Below, in pieces: positions 1-13,346 of a DNA stretch of 64,000 bases; position 1 is the stretch's first letter, and every line of letters begins with the position of its first letter. The notes under the pieces were generated by a model, which saw only the letters and a list, made by a program, of their open reading frames with translations, made no database searches and had not been told where the DNA came from. The position numbers and the translations under genes are program-made. The stretch lies in assembly GCA_021014325.1 (NCBI GenBank), contig CM037463.1, positions 6,889,001 to 6,953,000 of the forward strand. Direction: 5' to 3'. This stretch comes from Plazaster borealis (taxonomy: Eukaryota > Echinodermata > Asteroidea > Forcipulatida > Labidiasteridae).

Positions 1-2121
1 CCAGCAGATGATTGTGAGTATTGTTTTCCTTATAAAAAGATGATACCGCATGACAAAATGACGTGTGAAACTGAACTTTCCTTACATACTGTCACCCACC
101 ATCAACTACTGATCATCTTTGAGCAAAACAAAATGTACAAAAAATGACATACATACACTGCTTTACAGAATAATATATCACTGTCACATGGTTAAAATAC
201 GCCGCAGTGATTACATAAACACCTGATATTTTTTTTAATCAAATCTAGAATTCATACCAACCAGACAACCTTGGGGGGAATATTACACATCCTAATATTA
301 ATGTTACACAACAACAAGGGTGTTCGTTAAAGTTCTCCCGTTGTCCATAAAAAAAACATGTCTGTGGAAGTGCGACGTTGCTGCAGTCGTCAAAGGAACT
401 GTACGGATCATCTGCAATTAGGCGCCACTGTAACTGTGGACTCACACCCTAACTGTTATTGATATTTAGAACAGGCTTTTGCCATTACCGATCAATGAAA
501 ATCCATCTAGGACTGTTTTAATGCGAGTGTAAAAGGATGGAACATCCGGGGAGATGAAGTGCATACTGAAAATTGTTATTGAGTTTCCATTTCGCCAAGG
601 GAAAATCAGCTTCATTAGTTTCACGTTGATACACATGTATTGTTATTGCTTTATCATTGATCTGTTTTCTTTTAAATGCAAGTCCTACATATAATGTACT
701 TTGTTGGTTACAATAGGAGACAATTTCAACGATTGAGAAGATCAGATGTGGGCATGGACGGGTAGAATTCTGGATATGGGCAAGGCTGATATCTGGAAAA
801 TTTTTACAACACTTTAAATTTGACTCTTTAAAGTTTTGAAACAGGTGTTTTTGTAGCAGGGAATTTTCCAATCTCTCAAATGTCTCAATGAATCTCAGAG
901 GGAATTACTATCGAGTGGAAATTGGTGAGAAAAATATTAATAATTTAACTTTTTTGTCATGCCAATTACAGACTCGGATTTCTTGATCCGGACTATGGAC
1001 CCGAGTATTGTGTAATGTTTTTTAATTTTGTTATTCCTGTGCATAAAACGCAAGTGTGTTAAAACATACCCTCTTTCTAACAAAAAACTTACAATAAAAA
1101 AAACCCTGTGATTTACGATTGCGTGCATGTCATACAAATTTTCTACATAGTGTTTCCCAAGTCTTGACAACGTGACTGCAAGGAATTCATTAAACACAAA
1201 GCTTCCCATGGACACAAATTAAAAGGCTCAAATAGAGTTGATTGATCGAGTCTCCACAGAACTTTGTTTCTAATGGATTAAAAGGTACACTCAATCAGGT
1301 ACTTGCTGGATCTAGAACACTGCCTGGTTGCACTGCCAGATCGCAGTCTTTCCTTTCTGTGCAGTCAGGATTGTCACCCCCCCCCCCCAAAAAAAAAATT
1401 GTGGTGTTTACCCTCATGACAGGACCCTTTCAATTTATAATGTAGTTGCTAATTGAAATTACATCTTCATAGTGTCGGTGTTATATTAAGAGAGCCCAAC
1501 AAGACGTTGGAAAAAGGAAGCTCCTGCAGGAAACCCACAGCAGCATATGAATTCTTAATGGCAGCGAGGCGGCGACTCGAATTCCAATCAGGGTGCCAGA
1601 TCCGGAAGGGACCACATTGATTTTTTTTTTTTTTTTTTCCCCTGTCTTGGGCCTCGCACCAGCTCTTGTATCCCCTTGCTACGTCATGCATGAACAGCCG
1701 CCAAGCGGCTGGCATACACCGCGTTGCATGATCACGCTTCGTTATTGTATGAATGCACACATGGATGAGCTTGTGATTTTTTTTCTCTCTCTCCTTTTAA
1801 ATGTGTGTGAGGGACGGCTCCATGCGGGGAGCGACACTTATGAGGTGTTGGATATTGCGCAGCTAATCTATAGCTGGTATTAGAAACCAATCGAGCAGTT
1901 TACGGCTGATTATGTGATTAAAATTACAAACATTAATTTAGTCACAAAGTTTATGTTGTTACATAAAGTAAGGGTGCATTTGTATACTCCGCGTTTGATT
2001 AATCTGTGGCTAATGTGCAATATATGAAAAAATGATTTATTTTATATTACAACTTGAACATTGTACATAATGTACAGGGTTTACCCTTAGCTTTATTCGG
2101 TGACTAGCCAGCAGGACCAAT
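1..2121. other. Non-coding DNA, no gene recognised
   Basis: AT-rich sequence with homopolymer tracts (a 14-base C run at 1377, a T run at 1620). The longest open frame (518-871, minus, 117 codons) has no recognisable domain and no convincing splice frame. This could be part of a long CFAP410 intron or intergenic DNA. Confidence 0.5.
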
Positions 2122-2267
2122 GGGGGACTTTTGAGACGCTAGGTGGCAGCAGACTTACCGGGTAAATCCATTGTTCTTGGTAATGTGCGCATGCTCAGAA
2201 CTACGAACACAATGGAAATTTACCTGGTAAGTCTGCTGCCACCTAGCGTTCCAAAGTCTGCCATTAG
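2122..2267. mobile_element. Palindromic MITE, GCTAGGTGGCAGCAGAC family (copy 1)
   Basis: The left arm ACGCTAGGTGGCAGCAGACT and the right arm are near-perfect complements. The central parts (ATGTGCGCATGCTCAGAAC) also pair with the flanks. Further copies lie at 63486-63613 and, diverged, at 55018-55150. Confidence 0.8.
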
Positions 2268-3907
2268 CTTGTCATTTCATTTGTCCACCACCTTTTTCAC
2301 TAGTCCATACATGTATTTCAAATGACACTGGATGCTTTTCAATACTGAACTAGCCAGCAACCACTTGGAGTGAATTTTGACAGGTCCTCAGATATTTTAA
2401 ACTAGCATTTGGCCAACAGACCACTGTTAAGGGAGAGCGCTGCCCTTAAACTTCAGAGGGAAATATAACAAAATTAATTTCATCAACTACATGTACAATG
2501 TACCAGAAGAAGAAGTCATCTGCACTATGTACAGTGTACGCGCTATACCAGTTTAGAAGTTATCTCTGCATACTTGGGAAATGAGTTGCATGCCAAGCAT
2601 TGATCGTAAATTAGAAACACATTGTAAAATACTTGACAGGTTTACAAAACTCAGCCTCCTCTAGTATAAAACATGCATTGTACAACCTGCATGCAATCAT
2701 GTACAATAAACTTGGTACATTTGTGTAACTGCTTTCAAACATGCCCCACATAAAGAGATTGATGGGCTCTGTAAAAACACAGTGTTCTTGTTTTCTATTC
2801 TCTTATGACAATCTTCTTGATTGACGATGGGCTGGATACCAAGGTTATGTTGGTTTGAGGGTATTGTGGGGCAATGTTGGGTAATACATGTACATTGATC
2901 ACTCAACAAGGAATGTGACAATTCAATAAAACTGTTGTACTAGTATTTGACAATGGATCAGCTGTGTGGTTTACAGGGTGTAGCTTGTGTTTTTTAGGGT
3001 GCAATGGTATTTAGTTACAAGGTAGTAAAAAAAAGGGAAACACTTTTCTTCGAAATGGGTGTAATGCATTACGTACGTAGTGTACAGTCAGGGAACGATT
3101 TCATCCAGCACTTTTGCATTGCAAATCATTCTGACTGAACAGATTGTGCGCACACTGCATGCTAATATTGAGTAGCAAATTATAATTTTTGAGTAGCAAC
3201 TGATACAATTTCCATAATATTTTGCTGCGCCATGAAGTGAAGAGAAACAAAATTGAGGCTTTATATGTGTACAATTGAACCAATCACAGTTCATAAATTT
3301 ACCTACTATAATTAGAGGCTTGGATTGTTTTCCTTGACTGGCTAACAGGCATTTTTTCCTGAAAAATCTTGAGATTCATTTTAGCATCTTCAACTATCTT
3401 TTTTTTCCCGAATCTTAAAAAAACCCAAGTTCCACATTTAGATCCCGTATACAAAGTAGTGTGCATAATTTGATTGGGTTTTTTGTACAGGAGGTGAAAC
3501 ACTGGCCAAACACATGTTTGCAGTCAGTCACCAGAGCGGGGAGGCAATTTGTACTCCATTATTGAGTTACAGGTTTTGCATTGCCATGCGAAATACCAAC
3601 CAAGTTCACTCTGTACATTGAGTCCCCCCTAGCACAGTAGTGTGTGCTTGTACAGTTTTGTCTCCAGCCTCCATGATTTACATCATGTCACGACATAGAA
3701 TATGTTTTGGGGCTTTCAGTGAGTTCCCCTGGAGAGTACAGAACTGTCAACTGCTTTATTTAAATCATGAAGATCACAACACAAACATCATGTACTGGTT
3801 TTGTAAACACGTCAAATGTCGCATTTTAGCTAATGTTTTGTAATTTACAAGGAAACAAAAAAACAAATTGCGTTTCAAAACCTCTGATGCACTCCAAGCC
3901 TAGCCTA
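2268..3907. other. Non-coding DNA
   Basis: No exon recognised. Short TGTACA-type palindromes are frequent between 2480 and 2720. The short open frames show no domain features. Confidence 0.5.
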
Positions 3908-3908
3908 G

Positions 3909-4047
3909 GGCCGTATCCGAATTGGCGGCATTGGCTACAACTACAACTGTTGCTAAGGGTGTTGCTAAGGATGTCCTATACTTCAACACATGATGACACA
4001 GTGATCCAGCCATAGCCGTAGCTGTAGCCACCAATTCAGACATGGCC
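3909..4047. mobile_element. Palindromic MITE, TCCGAATTGGCGGCTAC family (copy 1)
   Basis: About 139 bp with ends GGCCGTATCCGAATTGGCGG and its diverged complement. Internal arms contain GTTGCTAAGGGTGTTGCTAA. Related copies are at 8331-8463, 15540-15645 (right end lost), 62358-62416 (half) and 62470-62608. Confidence 0.85.
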
Positions 4048-5902
4048 TAGGATTCAGTTCAAGTCCATTCATTTTCCTGTAGACATACTTGCAACTATAG
4101 TGTTTTCAAAAGAGAACCAGGCAATTGTTTTCCTTTCAGCCTCATTTTGGTTACATTGAATTTGAATGGCAGAAAAGCAAGATGGCTATGTGTTGGCCCT
4201 ATTGTGTATAGAACATTTTTTTAAAGGCCAATGCACACTACCTGTTAACTTTTTGCCACAAGTTCTAGGACTGACATAACCCACAATGACTGACCCCCAC
4301 CAAGTCTAACCTAAAAAGACTTCAAGATCACACAAAATGATAAGGCCGAACTAAATTGACTGGTTGGGCGGTGCACACCCGCACAATAGACAACCTGCCA
4401 AGCAACACCTCTTATCTGATAATCTGAGTGGAGTGTTTCTGTGTCCACATCCAAAACCTGAGAAGTATCAAACTGATTTCAACAACTGGCAGCTCATTTT
4501 CTTATCACACACCATTCGTTCCACATCCTGTTTGAAAGCGGCGGTCTGTAAATTGCCTGGTTTTAGAAATTCAATACATCTCTAATCTGTCAATCTACAA
4601 TGTACAATAATCGCTGTTAAATCTTTGCACAAGTCCTAATTTTTTGTTGCAGGATTCAATTTGTGGAGCAGTCTGGTAATCAATCAGAACCAAAGCTTTA
4701 CACTGTATACATTGTACATGTTCCATGACTGCAACCCACGATTGAAATGTCACTATAGGACTAATCAAGTGGGTAAGCTCTCTATGTACCAAACAATGCA
4801 AAATTTCAACTCTACATCCCCCAGAGTTACCCTACAAAAAATTATAATTAAAATGATACAAATTTAAAACGAGAACAAGAAAATCAATAATTTGTCTTTT
4901 TAAATCAGCTTAATATGGAATCTATGTATACACTACAAGCAGTTTTGTATTGCAGAAACACAACAATTAGCAATATTACATGCAGGAATTAACAAAGAAA
5001 ATGAAGTCAACTTCACTGGGGTTAACCATCGAACACAAGTTGAGGCAATCATTTTTTTTAAAAATTACGAACGATATTAAACAAGTTCTTTAAAAAAAAA
5101 ATGCAATAAAAGATAGTTCCTTGATAGTCCCTCCACAAATACGCAATATTGCAGGATCCACCAGGCATCAAATATCTGGAGAATAAGTACACTGAGACCT
5201 CAACTCCTTCGAGAAAAAAAACAAATTCATGATAACATATCAAAATCATGCTGTACTTTTTTAGCCAACTGTGTAGGAGGCAAAACTCCACCTCATGCCT
5301 CTGAAAAAAAAATTAATAATAAAAAAGTTTATTATGATGTCGGCTCCGATATGTCAGACTTGTAATCATTGTGACAGGATCTCGAAGCTTAAGCATTATG
5401 GCAAATTCAATTAAACCATACCCGGGCTATCATTTCATCTTTCATCTGCAACTTTTTGCCCGGGAACTGGGGTAACCGTCATCAGACTGGCAAATATTAA
5501 AACCCCGCCAGCAATTTCACTAAGAGGCACAAGCCGCACGTTGGCTTTTTCTTTGGCTCTTTTTCATGTGCTGCATGCGAGCTCACTTGCCTGTGGCGTG
5601 CAAATTTTAAAGTGCAGACGTCGTCTAATGTAATCACATTGTGCAGGGTCAAATCGTGTTTGACTCTGGGAGAGTGTTTTTTTTTTGTGGGTTTTTTTTT
5701 TTGGGGGGGGGGAATGTCGTATTTTAAAAGAGTGGCTGCTGTTTGGTAAACCTCATAATAATATGAAAGTATTACTACTTTTTACTTCATCTGTGACCAA
5801 GACATCTTCTATGGCTGTAAGTTGGATTTGAAGTGTGGACTTGAGGGGGTTGCAGTTCCGTGTGATTATTGTAATGTAAGGGTGAGCTCCTTTATCATCA
5901 CC
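4048..5902. other. Non-coding DNA
   Basis: No gene or complete repeat recognised. It contains T/G-rich low-complexity sequence near 5670-5710. Confidence 0.45.
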
Positions 5903-6230
5903 AGGGCTCGAACTTGGGGGGAATCCACAAGACCACAGGGCTTGTACCTCAAAAAATTTACTGGACCAGATTTATTTTTGCAAGACCAGAATCAACACTA
6001 GAAAATTGTTTTCATTTGAACAAGCACTAAGAGAAGATTGATCTCATTTGTCTTATCAAAAAATATTTATCAGACTAAAGTCAACATTTGAACATAATTT
6101 TTTGTTTGCTCAAGATATTATACAGTACAGCATTATTATTCAATTGACAAACACAAGACTGTTGGACTTTTCTGGCCGTAAGTTTACAAGCACTCGGGCC
6201 TTCAGTCCAGTGTAAATTTTGAGCCCTGAT
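5903..6230. mobile_element. Dispersed element with AGGGCTCGAA termini (copy 1)
   Basis: It begins AGGGCTCGAACTTGG and ends in the near-complement GTAAATTTTGAGCCCT. Both halves contain a CAAGACCAGA repeat. A second, 340-bp copy sits in separase intron 3 at 21917-22255. Confidence 0.75.
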
Positions 6231-7287
6231 AACCTTGAAATAATGCATACCTAAACAAATCTGTGGGAAAAGAATCTGCGAGTTTACTAATTGAAAAAAG
6301 GATCGGTGCCTTAATTAAAACAATTTTTGTTTTTCTCCATGTGATAAAACCATTTTCCCAAAAAGAAATTGTGGCACTTCTTGTGGCACATGTACTATTT
6401 GCTGTGGTGCCCTTTCTAAAGCTCCAATATAAAGTTACATTTTCCTCTGAGAACAGCTCTTTACCAAGGTAAAATTGCCACGAACCTCAAAACAAGAACA
6501 GAGGTTAAAGGCCTACAAATAAATACTACATACGTGTACCTCCACAGTATTTCATCTAAAGGGGAGGCCCTTTGCCATGCTCTAGTTTTGCCTATGTGCT
6601 AGACTTAAATGGGCCACGTAATTTAATGAATGCAGTATGTCATGGCTCTACAGAAAGACTCTTTCAAGAATCCATATCATTCCCAACATTTTGTAAATAA
6701 AATGGGGGAGTAATATGTAGATTGCTTCTACTCAAAGAATCCTATATAATCCAGCCCCCCCCCCTCCCTCCCCCATCAGAGAAGGCAGTGATTTGCAAGT
6801 ATTTATACAGACGACAGCTTTAATCCTCATCTCTTAAGTGTACATCACTTTGCCATTGAAAGGGCCCAGACGACTTCATCTTGGTGGTTAAGTGACTGCT
6901 TATTGAGGCGGTGGTACAGTATGGAGGTGGGATGTGAAAACTGTATTAAAAGCTCTTTAGCAAGTCTTATCATGTCACTTCGTTCATAATGAAGTTTTAA
7001 TGACAGAGATGGGGCCTTCTGGGGTTTATTTGTATTGGGTTGGGTAACTTTTCTTCATTTAGTTGGTGTGGACACAATGTAAAACTGTATGCAGGGACAG
7101 GTTTGAGACAAACTGTTCAGAAACGCTCATTAGGGAACACTTTGCGGAGACACGTTTCAGGTTTCTGAAGGTTGGGTAACTTTAAATGGTTTGATTTCTG
7201 TTACGGTGAACAGTGCACTTTTTCAGGGGGGGCAACAATCAATTCAACAAGCTAATGTAGACAAAATTAACTTGACAAGCATGATAC
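6231..7287. other. Non-coding DNA
   Basis: No exon or known repeat recognised. It has a short C-rich tract at about 6755-6773. Confidence 0.4.
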
Positions 7288-7680
7288 GGTTGTAACATGC
7301 TTGTGTCGTGATTGTTTAACAAAACAGTAGATCTTGTAATTTACGTGTACATGGAGGGCTCCGAGGGAGTTTACATGAACGTGTAATGTGCCAAGTGAAC
7401 AATTTTCTCTTAGCGTGAAAACAAGTGATTACCAATGTCAACTCATGTTGAAATGTGTGTTGTGATGAAATATATTAGAACTCGTTGTAACATGCTTGTG
7501 TCGTGGTTGTTTAAAACAAAACAGTAGATCTTGTAATTTACGTGTACATGGAGCCTGGCTCTGAGGGAGTTTACATGAACGTGCAATGTGCCAAGTGAAC
7601 AATTTTCTCTGTGAAAACAAGTGAATACCAATGTCAAGTCATGTGGAAATTTGTGTTGTGATGAAACATATACTCACACT
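7288..7680. repeat. Tandem duplication of a ~195-bp unit
   Basis: The unit from GTTGTAACATGCTTGTGTCG (7288) recurs at 7483 with about 90% identity and a few small indels. A shorter block starting ACTCACACTGAAACACTAAA (7673) recurs near 7995. Confidence 0.85.
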
Positions 7681-8330
7681 GAAACACTAAAGAAAAAATA
7701 ACCTAACACAATATGATTTAATATGATCTCTGAATGCATCCTATTATTATTAAATAAAAGCGGGTAGCCCAAACAATTTAAATCAAAATAAACACACATG
7801 TAACAAAATAACAACATTGCTTACTATATTTATATCATCAATTTAAAACATCAATTTAAAACAGTTTTTTCTGTTAAAATCAAAAGAATATAATTATTTG
7901 TAGCCAGAGGAATTTATCAACACACTTTACAGGAAGCATGGGTGGATGGTCTCTTTAAGACGTCAATGATCAATAGCAAGACTGAATATTAGAACTCACA
8001 TTGAAACACTAAAGAAAAAACAACCCTAACACAATATGATTAAATATTATTTCTAGTCTGCAAGCCCTCCAGGAAATTCATATATGAATTTAGAGACGCA
8101 GAAACAGAATGAAATGATCACGTGAACTGTGAAATGCAATAACAATGTGTGTATGAAATGAATTTTACATTGTGATGGCCAGGGTCACTCAAGGGCAACG
8201 TATTGTGTGGCTGTCGGATCATGGAGACACGAATCCTTGGGCCCTGATAATTACACAATGGGGGTTTATAGAAAGAAAAAAAAACTGTGAGTGTAAGCTG
8301 GCTCTAATCTCATCAGAAGGCTACCGTAAA

Positions 8331-8463
8331 GCCGTGTCCGAATTGGCGGCTTTGGCTACGGCTACGGCTGCATTATGCAATGAAGTATAGGACGTCCTTA
8401 GCAACACCCTCAGCAACACTCTCAGCAACAGCCGTAGCCGCAGCTGCTAATTCGGATACGGCC
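8331..8463. mobile_element. Palindromic MITE, TCCGAATTGGCGGCTAC family (copy 2)
   Basis: It begins GCCGTGTCCGAATTGGCGGC and ends AATTCGGATACGGCC. The centre is inverted relative to copy 1 (AGGACGTCCTTAGCAACACC), as expected for a palindrome that can flip or recombine internally. Confidence 0.85.
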
Positions 8464-8814
8464 TATGTAGGTTGTGCGATATTTTGTTCCCTCCTTCTTC
8501 TCAGTTTTTTTAGTCAGCCAACGATGGAGTCTTATATCAGAAATGTTCTGATTCATTTGATTCAGCAGAGAACGGGTCACAAAAACATTCCATGGTATTT
8601 TGGAAAGAAGGTTTCTTCTTGAAGGAAAACTTGTTCTGTACTTTCAAATTTACGTGACCTGCTAAAAATAAAATTACACTAGCTTTAAAAATTCTGTAAC
8701 AAGACGCATCGGACAAGGAGCATCATTCCTTCACACTTTTCAATCATGGCTCTCTCATTAATAAAAGATTTTTATTGAAACTTTGTAAGGACATTTTGGG
8801 CGTTTTTTTCCTAA

Positions 8815-8935
8815 ACTTAAAGGGCCACCTCTAGGACGACAATCTAAATTTCTACAGGAACTTTTCAAAGGGCACCAAGGCAATGACCATCGGAGTGGGA
8901 CATGAAGGCAATTGCCGTGAAGTATCAGGCCTGAG
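8815..8935. mobile_element. Dispersed repeat, AGGCCTGATACTTC family (partial copy)
   Basis: It shares AAAGGGCACCAAGGCAATGA and the terminal GAAGTATCAGGCCT with copies at 21415-21583 and 24951-25101. The left end is diverged. Confidence 0.65.
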
Positions 8936-11900
8936 TATTTACACTGGGCTAAATTGATAAATTCTGTTTGTTTTTATAGTTAACATTTTTTAACCGATGT
9001 GTCCCTACATGTATCTGGTTACACCATAATGATTGGCATATATTTCCTCCTTCCTAATTAACCATTCATGTCATGCAGGGACTGAGTATCGGCATGTTGA
9101 CTTGTACAGGTATGTCGTATTCCCAATTCAGGATGTCCACACTTAGGGTAATTACTCGGGCATCTCACATTACAATGTCACAGCTCCAATATTATTCAGC
9201 CAATTTCATACTTAAACAGTTCCCGACCGTAAATTTACATTTGTTCCTGCTCTTTCCATATTTGCCGTTTCGTGTTTCCTGCGGCGGCGGCTCTGCGCGG
9301 TTACCCAATATGACGGGGGGTGACACAGTGGTACGTGATAGGTGTAATGGTGATAGGCTTGGGAGCGTGCATGCACCCGGCGGCCCCCGAATGGCACTGA
9401 TGAGATGCGATATATCAAAAAATAACCGACGACGTTTGAGAATTGAGGTGTTCACCTACAGTTGCAGCAACTTTAATCTTGCCCTACTGCTATCGGTACT
9501 ACTTGATAGGCAACAACTGGGTATCATCACGTACCAGCAATATCAGTTCCATCATTTACAATAAATCCTCCATGAGTTTTCTGCGTCCAAATTAAAAAGA
9601 ACATCTTTGTCTCTACTTTGGGGGATAATGTTTACACACTTCAGGGCCAACCGGAAGCGACCAATGTAACAATATATCACTCAAGGCTTTTAAATTAAAG
9701 TGCTGGCAAGAGCTGCGGTTGAATTTTAAAAAATATTACACTGTGATGAATAATGATCCATCGAATACTAAATTTATCAAGTGTAAGTTATTCAGATGGT
9801 CATGCAGTGTGTGGGGGGGGGGGGGTTTGCAGAGAAACACACTCCCTGGGTAATTCTACTGTGGACAGGGGTGAATGGACTCAGTGGACATAGGCTTTCA
9901 TATAGTAATTAACATTATTAAATTTCACCATGCAGCAAATATTGTACAGTATGGCCATGCACGAACATGAAGTGGTTTTCAATTATTTTCCATTTAAATC
10001 ACAAACACAGTCGCTGGAACTAACTAGGAGAAGACTTTTTGTAAAAATGTCCTTGAAAATGAAATTGAATTGAGGGGTGAAACAAAAAAAGATTACTAGG
10101 AAACAAAATGAAAAGGAGGGATAGGGTTTCAAAAGAAAAAGCTGTAGCATCAGAATTTCTGTAATTCTTGATATTTTTTTGACAACCGCTTGCACTTAAA
10201 ATTTTATACAAATATTGGATGCATTTGAGTGCATTGTTGCAAGATACTGTACACAAGGTTAAATCTAGACTATGTATTCCGTTTCGTGAGGCAAAGCCGA
10301 GTGAAATGGAAAATCCAGATTTTATTCTGCGACAATGAACAAACCAAATGCTTTCAATATTTGTTTTTCATATTCTCACATAGATTCTTGTCATTTGAAA
10401 TTGTTTTCACAATAAACACTTGTCCATCCCACCTTCCTGAAAAGTCTAAAAACCCTTCTCAACAACGCGGATGACTCCATGTAGACTGACACCAACCCTT
10501 TTCTGCCATTACACGGCTTTACCATTTGGACAGGAAACGACTATTTTGGAAATGACGAGCGTCCAATAATTTTCCATATAGGACTCCTACAGTTTTGGAG
10601 CGTCGCAGCAGTATAAATGGCAAAATAAGGATGATACATGATGCATGTTCCACCAATCAAATGACAAGGATTTGTGCATGCAGTAATGTACATTATTGGC
10701 CCTGATGTTTGCCCGATGCCTGTCTTTTAAACAAAATGTGAACATTTTAAAATGTCCTTAGAAGGAATTTGTCTAATATGCAAGAGAATCTGTAACAAGT
10801 GATTGACATCAGTTGGTAGGAGGTAAGGTCATATGGATGGACACCTAGAGAGAGAGAGGGTTGGCCCCCACTTTAAACTCCACAGTTTTAGATCTAGAGG
10901 TCAGGTATGAGATCACTGATCGGAGCAAGGCATGTGGTTTAATGGACCCCGTACAAAGAGGAAGACCTTCCCTTATAAATGGAACATGGATGCACATGTA
11001 CTGTACATAGTAATGTACATATCAAATGAACGCCACAAGCATTTGAAAGCTTTGATCACACTTTGCCGGAATTGAAGTTTCGTATTCACTGTTTATTATG
11101 TGCATGCATGTACTGTACTTCTTTATGTACCTCATTCAACTGTTATCAAGAGATCCTACATGGAGATTTTATCCCTGGCAGATAATCATTATTTTCTAAA
11201 ATAACATCCAAAGTACATGTAATCCCTCCAACGAATTTCCTTCTCATGCATACATGTAGGGTACACATACTGTACATTCGATGAATCCATGACGCATACT
11301 TTCATCATAGACCGAAAGCCAAGGCTTTGCTCTAGGAATGTCTTGTAACCCTCTTAATAATTAAACTGTACTTTCCATAACTTCAGGCATAACTTGCCAG
11401 AAAGTTGACCATTCAACTGCATGCACAAAATGTATGGCAGAACTGGTACACAGAACTATTGAATAGTTTATGTGTACTGTGTATGGGATTTGTCATGATG
11501 ATACTGCAGGCTGCATAGCACATTATTAAAAACCATGTGAATGATATTGAATGGTCAGACAACACAAAGGTTCATCACCATCATAACACGTGTAATGTCA
11601 ACTTCAACCATTTAAATGATAATGTAATACCAACGTGGGTCATTACTGATGGCAAACATACAAAAATCAACTTCTCAAAAAAACATTTAACCCGCAAATA
11701 TCCTCCCTCTGGTGCACAGTAGCCAGCCCACCACCCCCACAGGTCTCGTCTAATTATTCATGCATTTTACCCACAGGGCAACCCTATCCCCCAAAAAAAT
11801 TTACATTCTTGGAATCTTGAAGTCTGGTTTTGTCTGAGCCCCCTGGGCTAAGCAGCAACCTGATATTTCCTACTGCAACAGATTAGAAGCTGAAGGGGGT

Positions 11901-13346
11901 TGTAGATTGATTTAACATGCAGGGTGGTGTAAGGTCAAGATCATGGGCTATGGCAAGTGTCAAAGGCAAGTTTGTTGTCAGTCCTCGCTCTTACAGATTT
12001 CCTTTTTAACATATTTTGTGTTGTTAATTCTACTACTGCAGCACTAGCAGGTACACTGCAGGTGCACTTCTAATTTGTTTACAGATCTTGAGAACCTACA
12101 ATGCACAGAGCATGGAGAAGATATGCACGAAGGCTTTTGGTGTGAGAATGGTGAATGAAGTCTCGATTGTTCTTCACTTTCTATTGTGATTCATACAATT
12201 TGTACACAGGTTCATTAAAATAATGTACACACAATCAAATTTACAAAGTTGTTTGTCCTTGCTCTATGTTTTAACTGTGTGCATCTTTAAAACACGCACT
12301 TTAAATTTAGTTGTAATTTGTAGCAATGTTGGAAGTCATTTCTAGGAAGGTCTTGTTTTATTTTTTTAAGTGCCTGGAAAAACCCAAACAACTGCTCTTC
12401 TAACAAAAATGAATGTTTAGTTTTTTCTTAAAGAGGGAATCTGATAAGAGATATCAAGGTATGCCTCAAATTATAGTATTGCCCTGACTGTTGCCTTGGT
12501 GTCCTTTAAAAATGTGTATTATGGTCTCAATAACAAATGCTCTCTTTTCAAAGAATGTAACTTTAGGCACGATGCAGTACAAACCATTCAACATTAGTTT
12601 GTGTCCCACATTGATCCAGAGTAGAAGAAGATTGCACAGTAGTTTCAGCTGCCCTACCCCTTCCATTCCTTCCACCTGTGTGCGCATTACATACACCTTC
12701 CAAATCCCCTAGGAAAACAATCCCCCATAATGAGAACCTGCCCTAACACAAATGAAAAATGCAGCTGCTATTTCTGGTACTCTCATCATACCATGGAGGT
12801 AGGATACAGGCACACGTTGCTCATTTTTGCTAATCACACAGCATTGAATTGTCAAACACCATTACGAGCCCCGGGGCTGTATACTGCACTGCCTTTGGTA
12901 AGTTAAGACTATGGGATATGCTGAGGCACGTTCCATCCCCTTGGTTCCACCACAGCTTCCACAACCTCATATCCCAGAGTACATACTGACTGACCATGTT
13001 TTAACCTAAAGGCACCCTGATGCTTATATGATGCCACAGCGTCTTACACAGAGAAGCCTGTCACAGATACTGGATACAGGAAGACTTAGGTGTCATGAGT
13101 CAATATCGAACACCAGTTTATACCCACCGAATGTATTGGGTGACATGTGCACACATACAATCATCCCTGTATTACTGCCTCCTCGCAGATCAAACACTGT
13201 ATTGTATTTTTACTGTGAACTTTTGATACTGTATAAAGCAATCAAATAGAATGGTTTAAATGACATACAGTACTTATGTCACTTTAAACCTTTTCCATTC
13301 TATCAAATTACCACAGCAGTAAAAATTATACATGTAGCTCACTGTA
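8936..13346. other. Non-coding DNA with one GC-rich patch
   Basis: No exon recognised. A CpG-rich patch at about 9265-9440 lies in a 163-codon open frame (9073-9564, plus) with no known domain. GTAC-rich short palindromes cluster at 10980-11280. The rest is AT-rich. Confidence 0.45.

Noticed and set aside
518..871. Minus-strand frame of 117 codons as a real exon
   Set aside because: No recognisable domain, no convincing flanking splice sites, and AT-rich composition like its surroundings. It cannot be excluded without transcript data.
11700..11880. CFAP410 exon 2 candidate after an AGCCCAG acceptor
   Set aside because: The required phase gives residues with no leucine-rich-repeat pattern. 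Candidates at about 3620, 3728 and 12706 also failed: those at 3728 and 12706 hit stops within a few codons, and the one at 3620 showed no LRR pattern.
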